64,000 bases of DNA, from assembly GCA_965240325.2 (NCBI GenBank), contig OZ251223.1, positions 62,001 through 126,000 on the forward strand, written 5' to 3'. This stretch comes from Rebecca billardiae RCC1528 (lineage: Eukaryota > Haptophyta). Under the pieces are notes generated by a model. That model had not been told where the DNA came from, searched no databases, and was given only the letters and a program-made list of their open reading frames with translations. The translations under genes and the position numbers were made by a program. Shown here in pieces: positions 43,620 through 56,810 of this stretch; position 1 is the first letter of the stretch, and the number at the start of each line of letters is the position of its first letter.

Positions 43620-45533
43620 TCAGTCGAAGCCCGCCGCCTCGAGGCCGCACACGACCGCGATGCCGAGTGGGTAGAGCGCGCCCACCAGCACGCCGTCCAG
43701 CAGCCGGTGCGTGCGCCGCACGGCGATCACGGCGAGCGCGAGCTCGACGACGATCACCGCCGCCGTCTCGGCGGTGAACTCCCAGTACAGGTCGCCCCTG
43801 AAGACGATCAGCGCCATGAAGATGGCCAGGCAGAACGTGTTGTTCATGATCGCCGCGCCGAGCAGCGAGGAGAAGGAGATGGTCACAGAGCGCACCGTCT
43901 TGCGCCGCGAGAAGGCGAAGGCCGAGACCACCTCCGAGCCGTTGGACTGGCGCGCGGCGCGCGCGCACCGCACCGCGCATCCGGCCAGGCAGGGAGCGCG
44001 CGCGCACGCGGAGGGAAGGGGGAAGGCGCGGAGCCGGGCTGAGCCACGCACCCGCCCTGCCGACGGCGCGGCGCCATCCCGCGCCCACGCGCGCTCGGGC
44101 TCCCTCCCTCCCTCCCTCCCTCCCTCTCTCTCTCTCTCTCACTCTCTCGCGCGACGCACGCGCGCACGCACGCACCGCCAGCGGCGCGAGCACAAAGGCC
44201 ACGTAGAAGGGCGGCACGCCCGTGCGCGCGGCCATCTCGCCCAGCACGCCCACCTGCGGGCGCGCAGCGCGGCGCGCAGCAAAGCGCAGCGCGGCGGCAC
44301 AGCACAGCGCGCGCGCGGTGGCGGTGGTGGTGACGCGTGGCGCGTGCCGGAGGAGGGGCGCGGAGGCGGCGCGCATGGCGGTGCTGCCCCTCGGCGGCAG
44401 CCGCCGCACACCACCGCGCCGCGGCCGCAACCGCCACAGCCGCGCGCCGCCCCGCGCGCCACACCGCGCTCGCGTGCGCACTGCCGCGCGCGCGCCCCGC
44501 GCGTGCGCCCCGCGCGCACCATCGGGTCTGAGAAGAGCACGACGAGCACCGAGCCGAGCGCCATGCTGCGCAGCGCCGAGCGCAGCGCGCGCTTGTGCTG
44601 CTCCTCGGGCGGCAGGTCCTGCGCGAGGCGCGCGGGCCAGGGCGCGGCGCGCGGGCAGGCGGGCGCGCGCGTCAGCTGCCAGCCGCGAGCGCGCGCACAC
44701 ACACATGCGGGCGCGGCGGTTGCGGCGCGGCCGAGCGAGCAACCAAGGCGGGTGCGGGGCGGCGGCGGCACGCACGCATGGCCCGAGCACGGCGCCAGCC
44801 GCAGCGCGCACAGCACACTCACACACACACACAGAGAGAGATAAGGGCAAGCGCCACGCCCTGCGCTGCGCGCGCGCGCGTGCGGCGCACAGGCAGGCGC
44901 GCACCTTGAGCTCGTCCGGCACCTCCTCCTCGTCCTCGTCGTCCTCGTCCTCCTCCGCCTCCGCGCCGTCCGCACCGGCAGGCTGCGCGTCCGCGCCGCC
45001 GCCCTCCGCCGCCTCCGCCGCCTCTGCGCTCCGCAGCTCGGCGTCTGTCTCGGTGAACGCGGCCGTGTGCGTGTGGCTGCGCAGCGCCGAGCCGCGCCGC
45101 CGGATGTACGAGATCACCTGCGCGTGCGCGCACAGCACAGCACAGCACAGCACAGCACAGCCACCACGGTGGTGGGCACGAGGCGACGATGACAAGGGTC
45201 AGCAGGACGGTCGTCGTCGCCGCGGGCGGTGCCGCGGAGCCGGCAGCACAGTGGCGGGAACGGTGCGGCCGTGCGGGCGAGAGACGCGCGCTCGGGCTGG
45301 CCTGCTGCGGCCGCGCGCTCCGGGCGACGAGGCGCCGCAGCCCGCTGCCACGCAGCATGCCACCGCGCGGCGCCGCAGCCGCGCTGCCCAAGCGCCGAGG
45401 TGGCCACCGCGCAGCCGCCCGCCCGCCAGCGTGTGCCCGCGCGGGGTCGCGCGGGCACACGCACGCACGCTGCGCTGCCGCGCGCTCCACGCTGCGCACT
45501 CGCCCGGCCCCACCCCTCTACCCGCAGCCTGCA

Positions 45534-45575
<42 letters not shown>

Positions 45576-47381
45576 GCGCACCATCTGCACGAACTCGTCG
45601 AAGCTGATGCTCACGCCGTCCGCGCCCAGGTCGGCCGAGGCCGTGCCGGTCGCAAAGTCCGCGAGCTCCTTCGCGCCGACGCTCTCGTGCATGTCGGCAA
45701 AGAGCACGCGCAGCTCGGCGGCGTCGATGGTCTTGGAGCCATCAGAGTCGTCTGGGAAGGGTTAGGGTTAGGGTTAGGGTTAGGGTTAGGAAGGGACCGG
45801 CGCGCGCGCACCGATGGGGCGGTCGCGGGGTCGACGGGGCGGTCGGGGGGGCCGAGGGCGGGGCGGCTGCCGCGCAGCGGACGCCCGCGCCACCGAGCGC
45901 GCGGCACGGCCCGGCGACCGTGCGCGGGGGCAGAGGGCAGAGGCCCGCCCCCTCCTCCCCCCTCCCTCCCTCCCGCCCCGCTCGTGGCGTGCGCAGCCCC
46001 CGCTCGCGCAGCACGCGCAGCACGCGCCACGCAGCACGCCGTGCCGCGCAGGGCGCAGGGCGCAGGGCGCCGCCGCCGCACAACGGCGCGGTGTGCCGCT
46101 GGGCGCCGCGCGGCGCCTCTGCGCACTGCGCCGCCCCCGCGCACGGCCGCGCGCACTGCGCACATCGGTGGAAGAAGGGGCGCAGGGAGAAGCACGCAGA
46201 AGAAGGGGCGCAGGGAGAAGCACGCACGCACATCGGTGGAAGAAGGGGCGCAGGGTGTACCGGATCTCGTCGAGGATCTCGGCGTGCTGCCCCGAGAGGG
46301 AGAGGCGGCGCTGCGCCGGGGCGGGGACGGCGGCGTGCTGCGCGCCGGCGCGCGAGCCCGCCGAGCCGTGCAGCGGCGCGAGCAGCTCGTCGCGCAGGCT
46401 CGTGCCCGAGCGGGTGAACGGGCGCGGCGCGGCGCGCGCCGCGACGGCCGCCGCGACGGCCGCGTCCGCGCCGCCGCCGTCGGCGCCGTCGGCGCCCGCC
46501 GAGGCGGCGCTCGCCTCGAGCTTGGAGACGAGGTGGCCCATCGCGCCGACCAGCGTGAGGTGCCCCGAGCGGATCAGCTGGATCCGCTTCTCCTCCAGCA
46601 CCATCACGCGCATCGCCTCCGCCTCGCCCGAGAAGGTCTTGTGCGCCAGGTAGCCCACAAAGCACAGGGAGCACGCGGCCAGCCCGGCGATGGCGAAGGG
46701 CTTCTCGAAGCGGGCGACGGCGAGGGCCTCCTCGTCGGTGGTCGGCGCGCTGGAGGCGCGGTAGTTGCGCGTCATCGCGGGCAGCTGCGCGATCAGGTAC
46801 AGCGCCGCCGTCCCCACCATCACCCACGCCGAGTGGCCGACGACCGCGTCGCAGTTCACGCCCGTGCCGCGCAGCGACGCGTTGGTCGGCGGGCTGAGCT
46901 TGGCGAAGGGGCCGCGCTCGGAGGCGCGCCAGCCGGGCGGGCGCTTGTACGAGCCGATCCCGTGCTCGTCCAGGTTCACCCGGCCGGCGTACACGCTCAG
47001 CGCCCACGGCAGCGAGAGCAGCATGATCGTCGAGCCGGCGAGCGCGCCCACGCCGATCGACAGCTGCTGCTGCGCGAGCGCGCGGTCGCCGGCGAGGCCG
47101 GAGAAGAGGATGATCGCGCCGTCGGGCACGGCGCCGAGCACGGGGAGCACCACCGAGCCGACCAGGTGCTCGAGCGACGGCACCATCTGCAGCAGCTCCG
47201 CGCCGTCCGAGATGAGGTTGGACGCGAAGAAGAGCACGTACGCGTACGCGGCCGCGAGGCCGAGCACCTGCACGAGGCCGTAGCCGGCGAGCTCGCAGTA
47301 GCCCTCCTCGGCGGACTCGCAGCTCGCGCCGCCGGGGAGCGTGTCCGGCTTCACGAAGATGCGCTCGAGCATCTCCGCCAT
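43620..47381 (-). CDS. NCL: EF-hand Na+/Ca2+ (cation/Ca2+) exchanger, NCL type
   Basis: Six exons on the minus strand: 47381-46232, 45751-45582, 45117-44905, 44618-44520, 44253-44176 and 43946-43620. They join in frame to 678 residues, and every donor starts GTGCG. The N-terminal half holds the first alpha repeat, VVLPVLGAVPDGAIILFSGL (plant NCL: VLPvLGA.PD...L.SGL), then GVGALAGSTIMLLSLPWAL. A cytosolic loop carries a spliced EF-hand, FFHRYDSDGSKTIDAAELR, with a second degenerate one (LGADGVSISFDEFVQM), then an acidic Glu/Asp-rich stretch. The C half has the second alpha repeat (SFSSLLGAAIMNNTFCLAIF) and closing helices. Known role: NCL proteins exchange cations with Ca2+ across endomembranes or plasma membrane and the EF-hands sense cytosolic Ca2+. 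It is head-to-head with the ARM-BTB gene, 285 bp between starts. Confidence 0.9.
45752..46231 (-). other. Exchanger intron 1 with duplicated donor region
   Basis: A 480-nt intron. The donor I use (46231) makes the EF-hand codon T|AC, giving HRYDSDGSK. The exon end and donor (CGCCCCTTCTTCCACCGATGTGCG on the minus strand, 24 nt: positions 46251-46228) are partly duplicated downstream within the intron (about 46160-46215), so a near-identical alternative donor exists near 46163. The 3' end is (CCCTAA)n followed by CCCTTCCCAG. Confidence 0.75.
45758..45790 (+). repeat. Interstitial telomere-type repeat (GGGTTA)5
   Basis: Five-plus perfect GGGTTA units on the plus strand inside intron 1 of the exchanger gene. 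On the transcribed strand they read CCCTAA and lie immediately before the CCCTTCCCAG acceptor. Confidence 0.95.
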
Positions 47382-47666
47382 CGCGCGACGCCGGTGGGCT
47401 GGGGCCTCGTCGGGGTGCAGGTCGGGAGCTCGACTGCTGCAGCCGGGCTGCCGCTTGGCCGAGCCGGCCTGGCCGGCCTGCTGCCTGCCGGGGGAGTCCG
47501 GGTGCGGCCCGGACGGGGACGCCCGTTCCGATCCCGTTCGGGCACCGTGGTTACAGGAACGAATCTCAACGGGATTACGGTCGTCTGGAAGGAAGCCCCT
47601 TGCGTCCCCTCGAGGACCACGCCACCACCTCATCGTCCTTGGTGCTCGCCGCCCACTCGCGTCTTC
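47382..47666. promoter_or_regulatory. Bidirectional promoter interval
   Basis: 285 bp separate the divergent start codons of the exchanger and the ARM-BTB gene. No defined motif is apparent. Confidence 0.45.
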
Positions 47667-50009
47667 ATGCCGTCCGACGCTTCAACGCCGCTCGCCGATG
47701 CAGAGAGCCCCGCTCCGACAGTCGCAAAGGCGCAGCTCGGTCCGCTGCAGCTCGTCCACTCCGACAGCACCGCGAACGAGCAGGTGGTAGCGGCATGCTT
47801 TGTGATTACGTGTGTCAAACGACTCAAGGCCAAGTCCATGCATGCCCTCCTCCTGGACGACTGTGACGCCATCCCGTGGCTCACGGCGCGGCTGCAGTCG
47901 CACCAGACGGAGGTGCAATGGTCGGCTGCGCGAGCTCTGGCTGCCCTCTTCGAGCACGACACGCGACGTGCACAGGTCGCAGAGGCGGGCACAGTCCAGC
48001 TGCTCGTGGCGTTGCTGCGGTTGCGCAAGACGGAGGTGCAAGCGGCTGCGGCAGAGGCGCTCTACTGGCTGGCGGGCGTGGGTGAGTGGGATGCGCAGAT
48101 CGCCGAGGCGGGCGCCATCCCGCCACTCGTGGCGCTGCTGCGTGCGAGCCAGACAGGCGAGCGCGAGGCGGTCGTCAGGGCTGCTCCGCTCTCGGTGACC
48201 ATCGGAACGAAACCAGAAGGGGCAGATGCCTCTGAGTGGCACGTGGAGGTGCAGCGGGAGTGTGCCTCGGTGCGCGTGCAGTGGGCGGCAGCACTGGCAC
48301 TGTCCGCGCTGGTCCACGACCACTCGCTGCGCGCGCAGGTGGCCGAGGCGGGCGCCATCCGGCCGCTCGTGGCCATGCTGCGCGCGCGCGAGGCGTGCGA
48401 GCAGGAGGTGGCGGCACGTGTGCTGGCTGGGCTCACCGTGGATGACGATGACGACTTCTGCGTGAAGGTTGCCGAGGCCGGCGCCATCCCGCTGCTCGTG
48501 GCGCTGCTGCAGTCGCACGAGACGCACGTGCATGAGCTGGCAGCCGAGGCCCTGAAGCATCTCGCCTCTGTGGACACGATCAGGGCAGAGGTGGCTGAGG
48601 CTGGGGCCATCCGGCCTCTGGTGTTGCTGCTGCGCGCGCACGACTCGGCGCAACCGCCACAGCACGTAGTGTGGTGTCTGGTCGAGCTGGCCAGGGAGTA
48701 CGAGCTCCGCGCACAGATCGTCGAGGCGGGCGCCATCCCGCCGCTTGTGGCCAACTTGCAGTCCGCCAACGTGCGCGCGCAATCTGAGGCCGCAGACCTT
48801 CTGAGCTGGCTGGCCGACGAGGACGGGAACGACATGGGCTGGTGTGTGCAGATAGCCGAGGCGGGCGCCATCCCACCACTCGTGGCAGTGCTCGGTGCCG
48901 CGGACGAAGGCGCGCTCGAGAACGCAGCCAACACGATCCGCGAGCTTGCGCAAAACGACGTGGCGTGCTGCGATGCACTCGTGCGCGCCGGCGTGTGCGA
49001 GACCCTCGTGCCCCTGCTTCGATGGCGCGATTGGAACGCGCTGAGCAACGCCGTGGCTACGCTCTACGCTCTCGCCGTGCCCGATGACGAGGAAGACTCG
49101 GAGCACGCTGCAGCCGTTGCCGGCACGCCTGGGCTCGTGGCCGCGCTGCAGCACCTCGTGCACAGCATCGACACCGCCGATCAGGCCGATGACGACGAGG
49201 GCCGCGCTGCACATGCGAAGCAGGGCGCGCTGCAAGTCCTCGAGGCGCTGCTGTGTGGCAGCGAGGAGCTCCGGAGCATCGCGCTGTCCAGCGCGGGCAA
49301 GGCGTACGCGCAAGCCACCGAGCGCGAGGCCGAGCTCAGCCGCTCGCACGCGCGGCTGTGCTCGCTGGGCAGCACCGTGGGCGAGCCCGCGCAGCAGCAC
49401 GACGTGGTGCTGCGCTGCGCGGACGGCACCGAGCTGGGCGCGAGCCGGCTGCTGCTCGCGCAGCACTCGCGGTACTACGAGCGACAGCTGGGCGGCAGGC
49501 TGGCTGAGGGCAGCCAGCGCGAGGTGGACGCCGACCCGGACTTCTCCTCGGCGGCGCACGAGGCGCTGCTGCGCCAGCTGCACTCGGCGGGCGTGGCGCC
49601 GCTGCCGACCGAGCCGTCGGCGCTGCTCGAGCTGCTGCGGCTGGCGAGCAAGCTGCAGCCGCCGCCCCCTGCTGACTCGGAGGATGGCGCGGATACGAGC
49701 GCTACCGAGGGCGACGTGCTGGGCAGCGTGGCGTGGCGGTGCGAGGACGCGCTGCTCGCCGGGCTGGACGTGGACAACTGCCTCGACCTGCTGCGGCACG
49801 CCAAGGCAGTGGGCGGCGCGTGCGAGCGGCTGGTGGCGGCCGTGCGCAGGCTGGTGAGGCAGCACATCAAGGTGATCGTCAACGAGAAGCGCTGGGTGGT
49901 CTTCACGCGCGAGGACCCTGGGGAGGCCTGCGCGCTGCTCGAGGCACTCGCTGTCGACCAGGCGGAAGAGATCGAGCGCTTGTCGGCCAAGCGCCAGCGC
50001 ACGTCGTAG
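47667..50009 (+). CDS. Armadillo-repeat protein with C-terminal BTB domain
   Basis: 780 residues, no intron. Residues ~30-500 contain about ten ARM repeats with the recurring EAGAIPPLVALLR core (QVAEAGTVQLLVALLRLRK, QIAEAGAIPPLVALLRASQ and so on). Residues ~570-640 form a BTB/POZ domain (HDVVLRCADGTELGASRLLL, AQHSRYYERQLGG), followed by a BACK-like helical tail (CEDALLAGLDVDNCLDLLRH) and a basic C terminus AKRQRTS. Known relatives, such as plant ARIA/ABAP1, act in nucleus and cytoplasm and can be cullin-3 substrate adaptors; that role is inferred. Start: the frame is open far upstream to 45189, but that part is antisense to the exchanger, and the ATG at 47667 is the first that begins a plausible protein. 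Repeat 5 contains a ~45-residue insertion (TIGTKPEGADASEWHVEVQR). Confidence 0.9.
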   Translation: MPSDASTPLADAESPAPTVAKAQLGPLQLVHSDSTANEQVVAACFVITCVKRLKAKSMHALLLDDCDAIPWLTARLQSHQTEVQWSAARALAALFEHDTRRAQVAEAGTVQLLVALLRLRKTEVQAAAAEALYWLAGVGEWDAQIAEAGAIPPLVALLRASQTGEREAVVRAAPLSVTIGTKPEGADASEWHVEVQRECASVRVQWAAALALSALVHDHSLRAQVAEAGAIRPLVAMLRAREACEQEVAARVLAGLTVDDDDDFCVKVAEAGAIPLLVALLQSHETHVHELAAEALKHLASVDTIRAEVAEAGAIRPLVLLLRAHDSAQPPQHVVWCLVELAREYELRAQIVEAGAIPPLVANLQSANVRAQSEAADLLSWLADEDGNDMGWCVQIAEAGAIPPLVAVLGAADEGALENAANTIRELAQNDVACCDALVRAGVCETLVPLLRWRDWNALSNAVATLYALAVPDDEEDSEHAAAVAGTPGLVAALQHLVHSIDTADQADDDEGRAAHAKQGALQVLEALLCGSEELRSIALSSAGKAYAQATEREAELSRSHARLCSLGSTVGEPAQQHDVVLRCADGTELGASRLLLAQHSRYYERQLGGRLAEGSQREVDADPDFSSAAHEALLRQLHSAGVAPLPTEPSALLELLRLASKLQPPPPADSEDGADTSATEGDVLGSVAWRCEDALLAGLDVDNCLDLLRHAKAVGGACERLVAAVRRLVRQHIKVIVNEKRWVVFTREDPGEACALLEALAVDQAEEIERLSAKRQRTS

Positions 50010-50200
50010 GCCGCCTTGCCTCCTGCCCTGCTTGACGCATGTGTCGCATGTCCGAGGTTACCAAAGTCACGACATACAAATAAAGTGCTCTCGCACGATC
50101 ATATATGGCTCGGCACTGCCAAGTGATCGATAAATGTTTACATTATTATAATATTATTAGTATATATATATCATATATATATTATTAATAATAATATTAT
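50010..50200. other. 3' flank and AT-rich tract
   Basis: Downstream of the ARM-BTB stop. AATAAA is present inside CATACAAATAAAGTG (50074-50088), a possible polyadenylation signal. Bases 50140-50200 are an ATTATTAATAAT-type tract that precedes the first element copy. Confidence 0.4.
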
Positions 50201-51766
50201 GGCCCGCGGTGCAGGGCGGAGCGCGCAGCGTGGAGCCCGCTCCGTGGGCCCTAACCACGTTTCAAAAAGATCTTTGATCAAGAAAAAAGGGACGGGGGAC
50301 GATTTTCATGGCTGGAGGAGACCGAGTTTCGAATTTTGAGACCCTCTCTAACACGCATCACCGAGAAATGGACGCGCCCGCGACAAGTTCATATTCAGAG
50401 GAATCAACGAAACCCACGCCCAAGTGTGCGAGACAGGGTAATTGTGGGTAGACTCTCGTTTATGTGTGACCAGGGTCTTATGGCCTCGCCACCGCAATAA
50501 CGACTCTCACCAACTCCAATGGTGCGAGACACTGAAAAATACCCGCAGCTATTCGTTGCCAGCTCATTTCATATAGTCGCTGAGCTCAAAACCTACCGGC
50601 CGCCCGTCGCCTGTCCGGGTCGGTAGGGTTGAGCCCGCTGAGAAGGGCTCACTCAGCAAGCCGAGGGGCTGCCTCGCGCCGGCGGCGCTGCGCACGAGGC
50701 GTTCAATCCGACGGACTCAGCGCAGGTCAAGGTGCGCGCGGCTGCGGCGGGTCCCGACGGTCATCGGCGTCGCTTTCGTGCCCCGCTCACCCCGCGCGCC
50801 CCGCCCTGCCGATCCCTCTTCGGCCCAGTCAGTGCGGTTTCCAACCGAGCACGACCGGCGGGGCCGACAAATCGCGATGTCAACGCCCGCGCGCGGAGAG
50901 CGGTCGGCGACGGTACGAGGAGGAGACCGCGGGGCATCCTAACGCGTGAATCCAGGCCTACTCCGCAGGCGACCGCAGCATCGGGTGTCCCTCGAGTTCA
51001 TCGTTTATTGACTGCGCAGCCGTGAGCTGACTCACCGGTGCTCATCGGACGATGCTCCTCGCGTGTGATATTATGGGTGCGAATGCGCGTGGCGCGTGGG
51101 GGCGAGGCGAGTTTCTCGCTGTGTTTCCAGCTGACCATGCCGCGCGCCCGCGCGCGCCACGCCCACGCCGCACGCCGCGCAGCTGAATTCTCGGCGTGTT
51201 GAAGCGCGGGGCCTCGCGAGGACGTTCCGGCTCAGCCGTCTGGCGCCGAGCCTGATCTGCAGTGCGGAGCCTTCGCCTGATCCAGTTGGCGTGGTGCGAG
51301 CGGGTAGTCTTGGACGTTTTGTCGGGATGTGGAGCAGCCACCACGGCCATCTCGCTCGCCCAAGCCCTCGCTCGCGCCGTCCATGGCCGAGCTGTGATGA
51401 ATTTTGCTCTCGTCCGCTGCATCCGAGCTGGCATCTCGAGTCTCGACGGCTTGACTGGCGCATGGGCGGGCGTTTGGCGCGCGAGCTCGGACCGCGCGCT
51501 GACCGTGAGCGGCGGCTCTCACTCACTCTGAGTGACTGAGAGCCAGCTCTCGGGCGCTGATGGGCACGACGGATGCCTGACTGCCTGACACGAAAGCCAC
51601 AGGCTCAGATCTGCGCGGCCAGCGGCGAGTGGCCGAGTCCGCGCGACTGATGCAGCGAGGTGGCATATGCGACGGGCGACGCCGTGCCGTGGCGGTGACG
51701 GAGCGGGTGGCACCGCGGGCCCCCAACTACGTTGGTTCTGACGGAAGAGGACCGCGGAACGCGGTC
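50201..51766 (+). mobile_element. AT-flanked element, copy 1
   Basis: Begins GGCCCGCGGTGCAGGGCGG and ends with ACCGCGGGCCCCCAACTACG, then a perfect hairpin GACCGCG-GAA-CGCGGTC (51750-51766). The start and end match those of copy 2. GGCCCGCGGTG (50201-50211) and CACCGCGGGCC (51711-51721) are inverted. Both flanks are AT-rich tracts. The interior differs from copy 2 except near the ends and encodes no recognisable protein, so it is non-autonomous. Confidence 0.6.
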
Positions 51767-51799
51767 ATATATATATATAATAATATTTAATATTATATA

Positions 51800-53130
51800 C
51801 ACTAACTAATTTAATTAATAATATATATTATGGCCCGCGGTGCAGGGCGGAGCGCGCAGCGTGGAGCCCGCACCAGCGGGCCCGAACCACGTTTCAAAAA
51901 GATCTTTGATCGTCAAGAAAAAAGGGACGGGGGGCGGCGGAAAAAAAGGGACGGGGGGCGATTTTTAGGGCTGGCGGAGACCGAGTTTCGAGTTTTTGAG
52001 ATCGCATTGAGAGGTCTATCAGGCCAAAAAAAACCGCGCCCAGCTGATTCCCTTAAGTAAAGTGCGATCTGGACGTCAGCTGGACGTGACATTAGTGTAA
52101 CGGTTCGTTACGAGCGAATCGTACTCGTCTTCCCGGATCGGCGTGACGTCCGGACTGGGCCACATCCGGATCGTCGGAGGTGACGTGCCCCGGCATGGCG
52201 GATATGCGGGACGGCGCCTGCACGTGCCTCCGGACCCGCCTCCCGCTTGCTGCTCACGCAGTCAGCTGCGACCGTGGCGCATGATCGCAGAAGCAGTGCC
52301 GGCAGTACGGCCTGCATCAGCTAGTGCCGCGCCGTCGTGGCGCGCGCGGTACGGTTGCGCGTTTGCAGCGCTCGCCGCTCGGGCGACGGCACGCGCGTGC
52401 GGCTCAGGTGTGTCAAATTATGCGGTCTCGTCGGCGCGCTTTCGCCTGCCACCTCGTGCACCCGTGCCGCCAGTTTCATCGTCTTCATGAGGACTGCTGC
52501 TGCTGTCGCCATCCGCTCTCCATCACCCCGAGTCGCCGGTCGCGCGGCGCGCGCGGTAGGCACTAGGCAGGGCGTACGGTCACTCACCCGTGCAACGGGT
52601 CAAGTGGCCAGAGTACGTCTGGTCGTTGGCTGGCACGGGCCGCAGCGCTAAAGCACCCTGCTGTCACACCCGACTCCTTCAGTACTCCGAGCTCCGCGGC
52701 ACGACTCACTCGGCACGATCGCGGACGGGTCGGATCCGAGCTGATCAGCCAGAGTTGGACACAGTTTGGCAGCTACTAGTAGTAATTCCGATGCCGATGG
52801 CACGATCGCGGACGGGTCGGATCCGAGCTGATCAGCCAGTTGGACATTTGGCAGCTAGTTGTCAGACGGACGTCCGATTTGACGACCGGTGCCGGGTGCG
52901 GTCTCAGGTCCGCTGCTGTGATTGTGTGAAGTGTGAATGAGTCTCGCGGTCGCGCAGGCAGGGCGACGGTCGGACTAATAGCTTCAGTCATCTCAGAACC
53001 GACTTCAACTGGCGAACTGCCACTACGGCGGAGAGCCGCGATTGCACGGCCACCGCGGGCCCCCAACTGCGTTGATTCTATGCAGAAAAGGACCGCGGAA
53101 CGCGGTCATTATTACTTAAATTAGTTAGTG
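51800..53130 (+). mobile_element. AT-flanked element, copy 2, with 23-bp TIRs
   Basis: Outer TIRs begin CACTAACTAATTTAA at 51800-51822 and are matched by the reverse complement at 53108-53130 (22 of 23 identical). Inside them are the same family ends as copy 1: GGCCCGCGGTGCAGGGCGG at 51832 and the CACCGCGGGCC block at 53051, with the hairpin GACCGCG-GAA-CGCGGTC at 53091-53107. A 41-bp direct duplication (GGCACGATCGCGGACGGGTC...) lies inside at 52712 and 52799. No coding region is recognised. I see no clear target duplication. Confidence 0.65.
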
Positions 53131-54703
<1,573 letters not shown>

Positions 54704-55577
54704 TATGTGGCGTTATAGGGAACCTATAACTGAGTGTCTATGAGCGACGCCAAGAATCCGGCTCGCACGGCATTCCTGCGTTGTCCCGCGCGCACCGCCG
54801 CGCGCAGGAGTCCTGGTGCGCTGCCAATCTGGCCCACAGCGGCGCACCTGCAGGACTCGGTTGGTTACCGCTCACATCGGATCGATCAGGCTTCGCTCTC
54901 GGGGGCGCCATGGGGCTGCTCGCGACGAAGGCGCCGAGCTGGGCAAGGGAATCGCCTGCATCGAGCACTGCCGGGTGCACTCTCCGCTGCAGGAGGTGCA
55001 CCGCAGTCGCCGCAGCCCCTCTGCTCGGTAAGGTCGCTGGCTGTCTGTGTGGCCCGGCTCCCCGCCTGATCGTTCGGCGGCGCGACGACATCATCTACTG
55101 TCTTCGCCGCGTCGCCCCTCATGCAATATGGTCTCTTGCTCTCGCCGCTGTCGCGTCAACCCGCACGCTTCATCGTTTGAGATACGCGCTCGCCTCGCGC
55201 CCGTGCGTCGCGCGGGTGCGGCGCACTCTGACGCGTGTCTGCTCGCCGCGCGTCGCGATCGATCGTGCGCGCGCGGCCGCGCAGTCCTCGTCTCTTCTAT
55301 TTCTAAACGGGATTCATCAACGACTACTTGGACGCCCGCTCCAACTTATAAACGGGACTCGCGGGCGCCCTCTCGACCTCGGGCAGCAGCTCAACCGCCA
55401 CGCCGCTGCCAGCGCCCGCTGTCGTTCGTTGCTCAAATCCCAACATAGCTAACCTGATCGTTCCATGATTGATCATCGTGGTCTGTCTACTCCACGACGC
55501 CGCGCGCCGCGACCATCCAGCTCCAGAGTCCATTCGTACCCGACGCCTTGTGCGAGCCGGGCATGGCGGAGTGGCTA
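54704..55577 (-). repeat. Palindrome right arm (874 bp)
   Basis: Mirror image of the left arm with no spacer. The centre CACATATATGTG (54698-54709) lies in a perfect palindrome whose stem TATAGGTTCCCTATAACGCC is repeated in inverse at 54709-54728. It ends GGAGTGGCTAGAC, the sequence that precedes the AT arrays. Confidence 0.95.
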
Positions 55578-55580
55578 GAC

Positions 55581-56477
<897 letters not shown>

Positions 56478-56810
56478 ACTACGGTATGTAGTCGCGTATT
56501 GCCTCCGCCATCCCGCAATAATCCGCCTGCTAGTATAGGGCCAACCGCGTGCGGCCGTGCGGGCCCCCCAGGGGCAGGATGCAATCAGGCCGGCGCGGCG
56601 TCGCGGTCTCCACGCACCACGTCATCGCGGCCGCGCATCCGCCGCCGATTCCGCCGCGTGCGGCCGTGACGCCGGCGACATTGTACGGCGGCGGCGGCGG
56701 CGGGCACGCGCGAGACGCGCCACGAATATGCCGCAGGACGCCCGCTCGGCGCCTCGCCGTCGGCCGGGAGCCGCCGCGGAGATCATCCGGCCGGTACGGC
56801 TCACCGCGAG

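Noticed and set aside
45758-45790. Chromosome end
   Set aside because: Only about five telomere-type units, inside an intron with genes on both sides.
45189-47666. Long plus-strand extension upstream of the ARM-BTB protein
   Set aside because: It lies opposite the exchanger exons and introns and has Arg/Ala-rich noise composition; the ARM-BTB protein starts at 47667.
55560-55580. tRNA gene suggested by an A-box-like TGGCGGAGTGG
   Set aside because: No B box or cloverleaf follows; the AT array or another repeat copy comes straight after.
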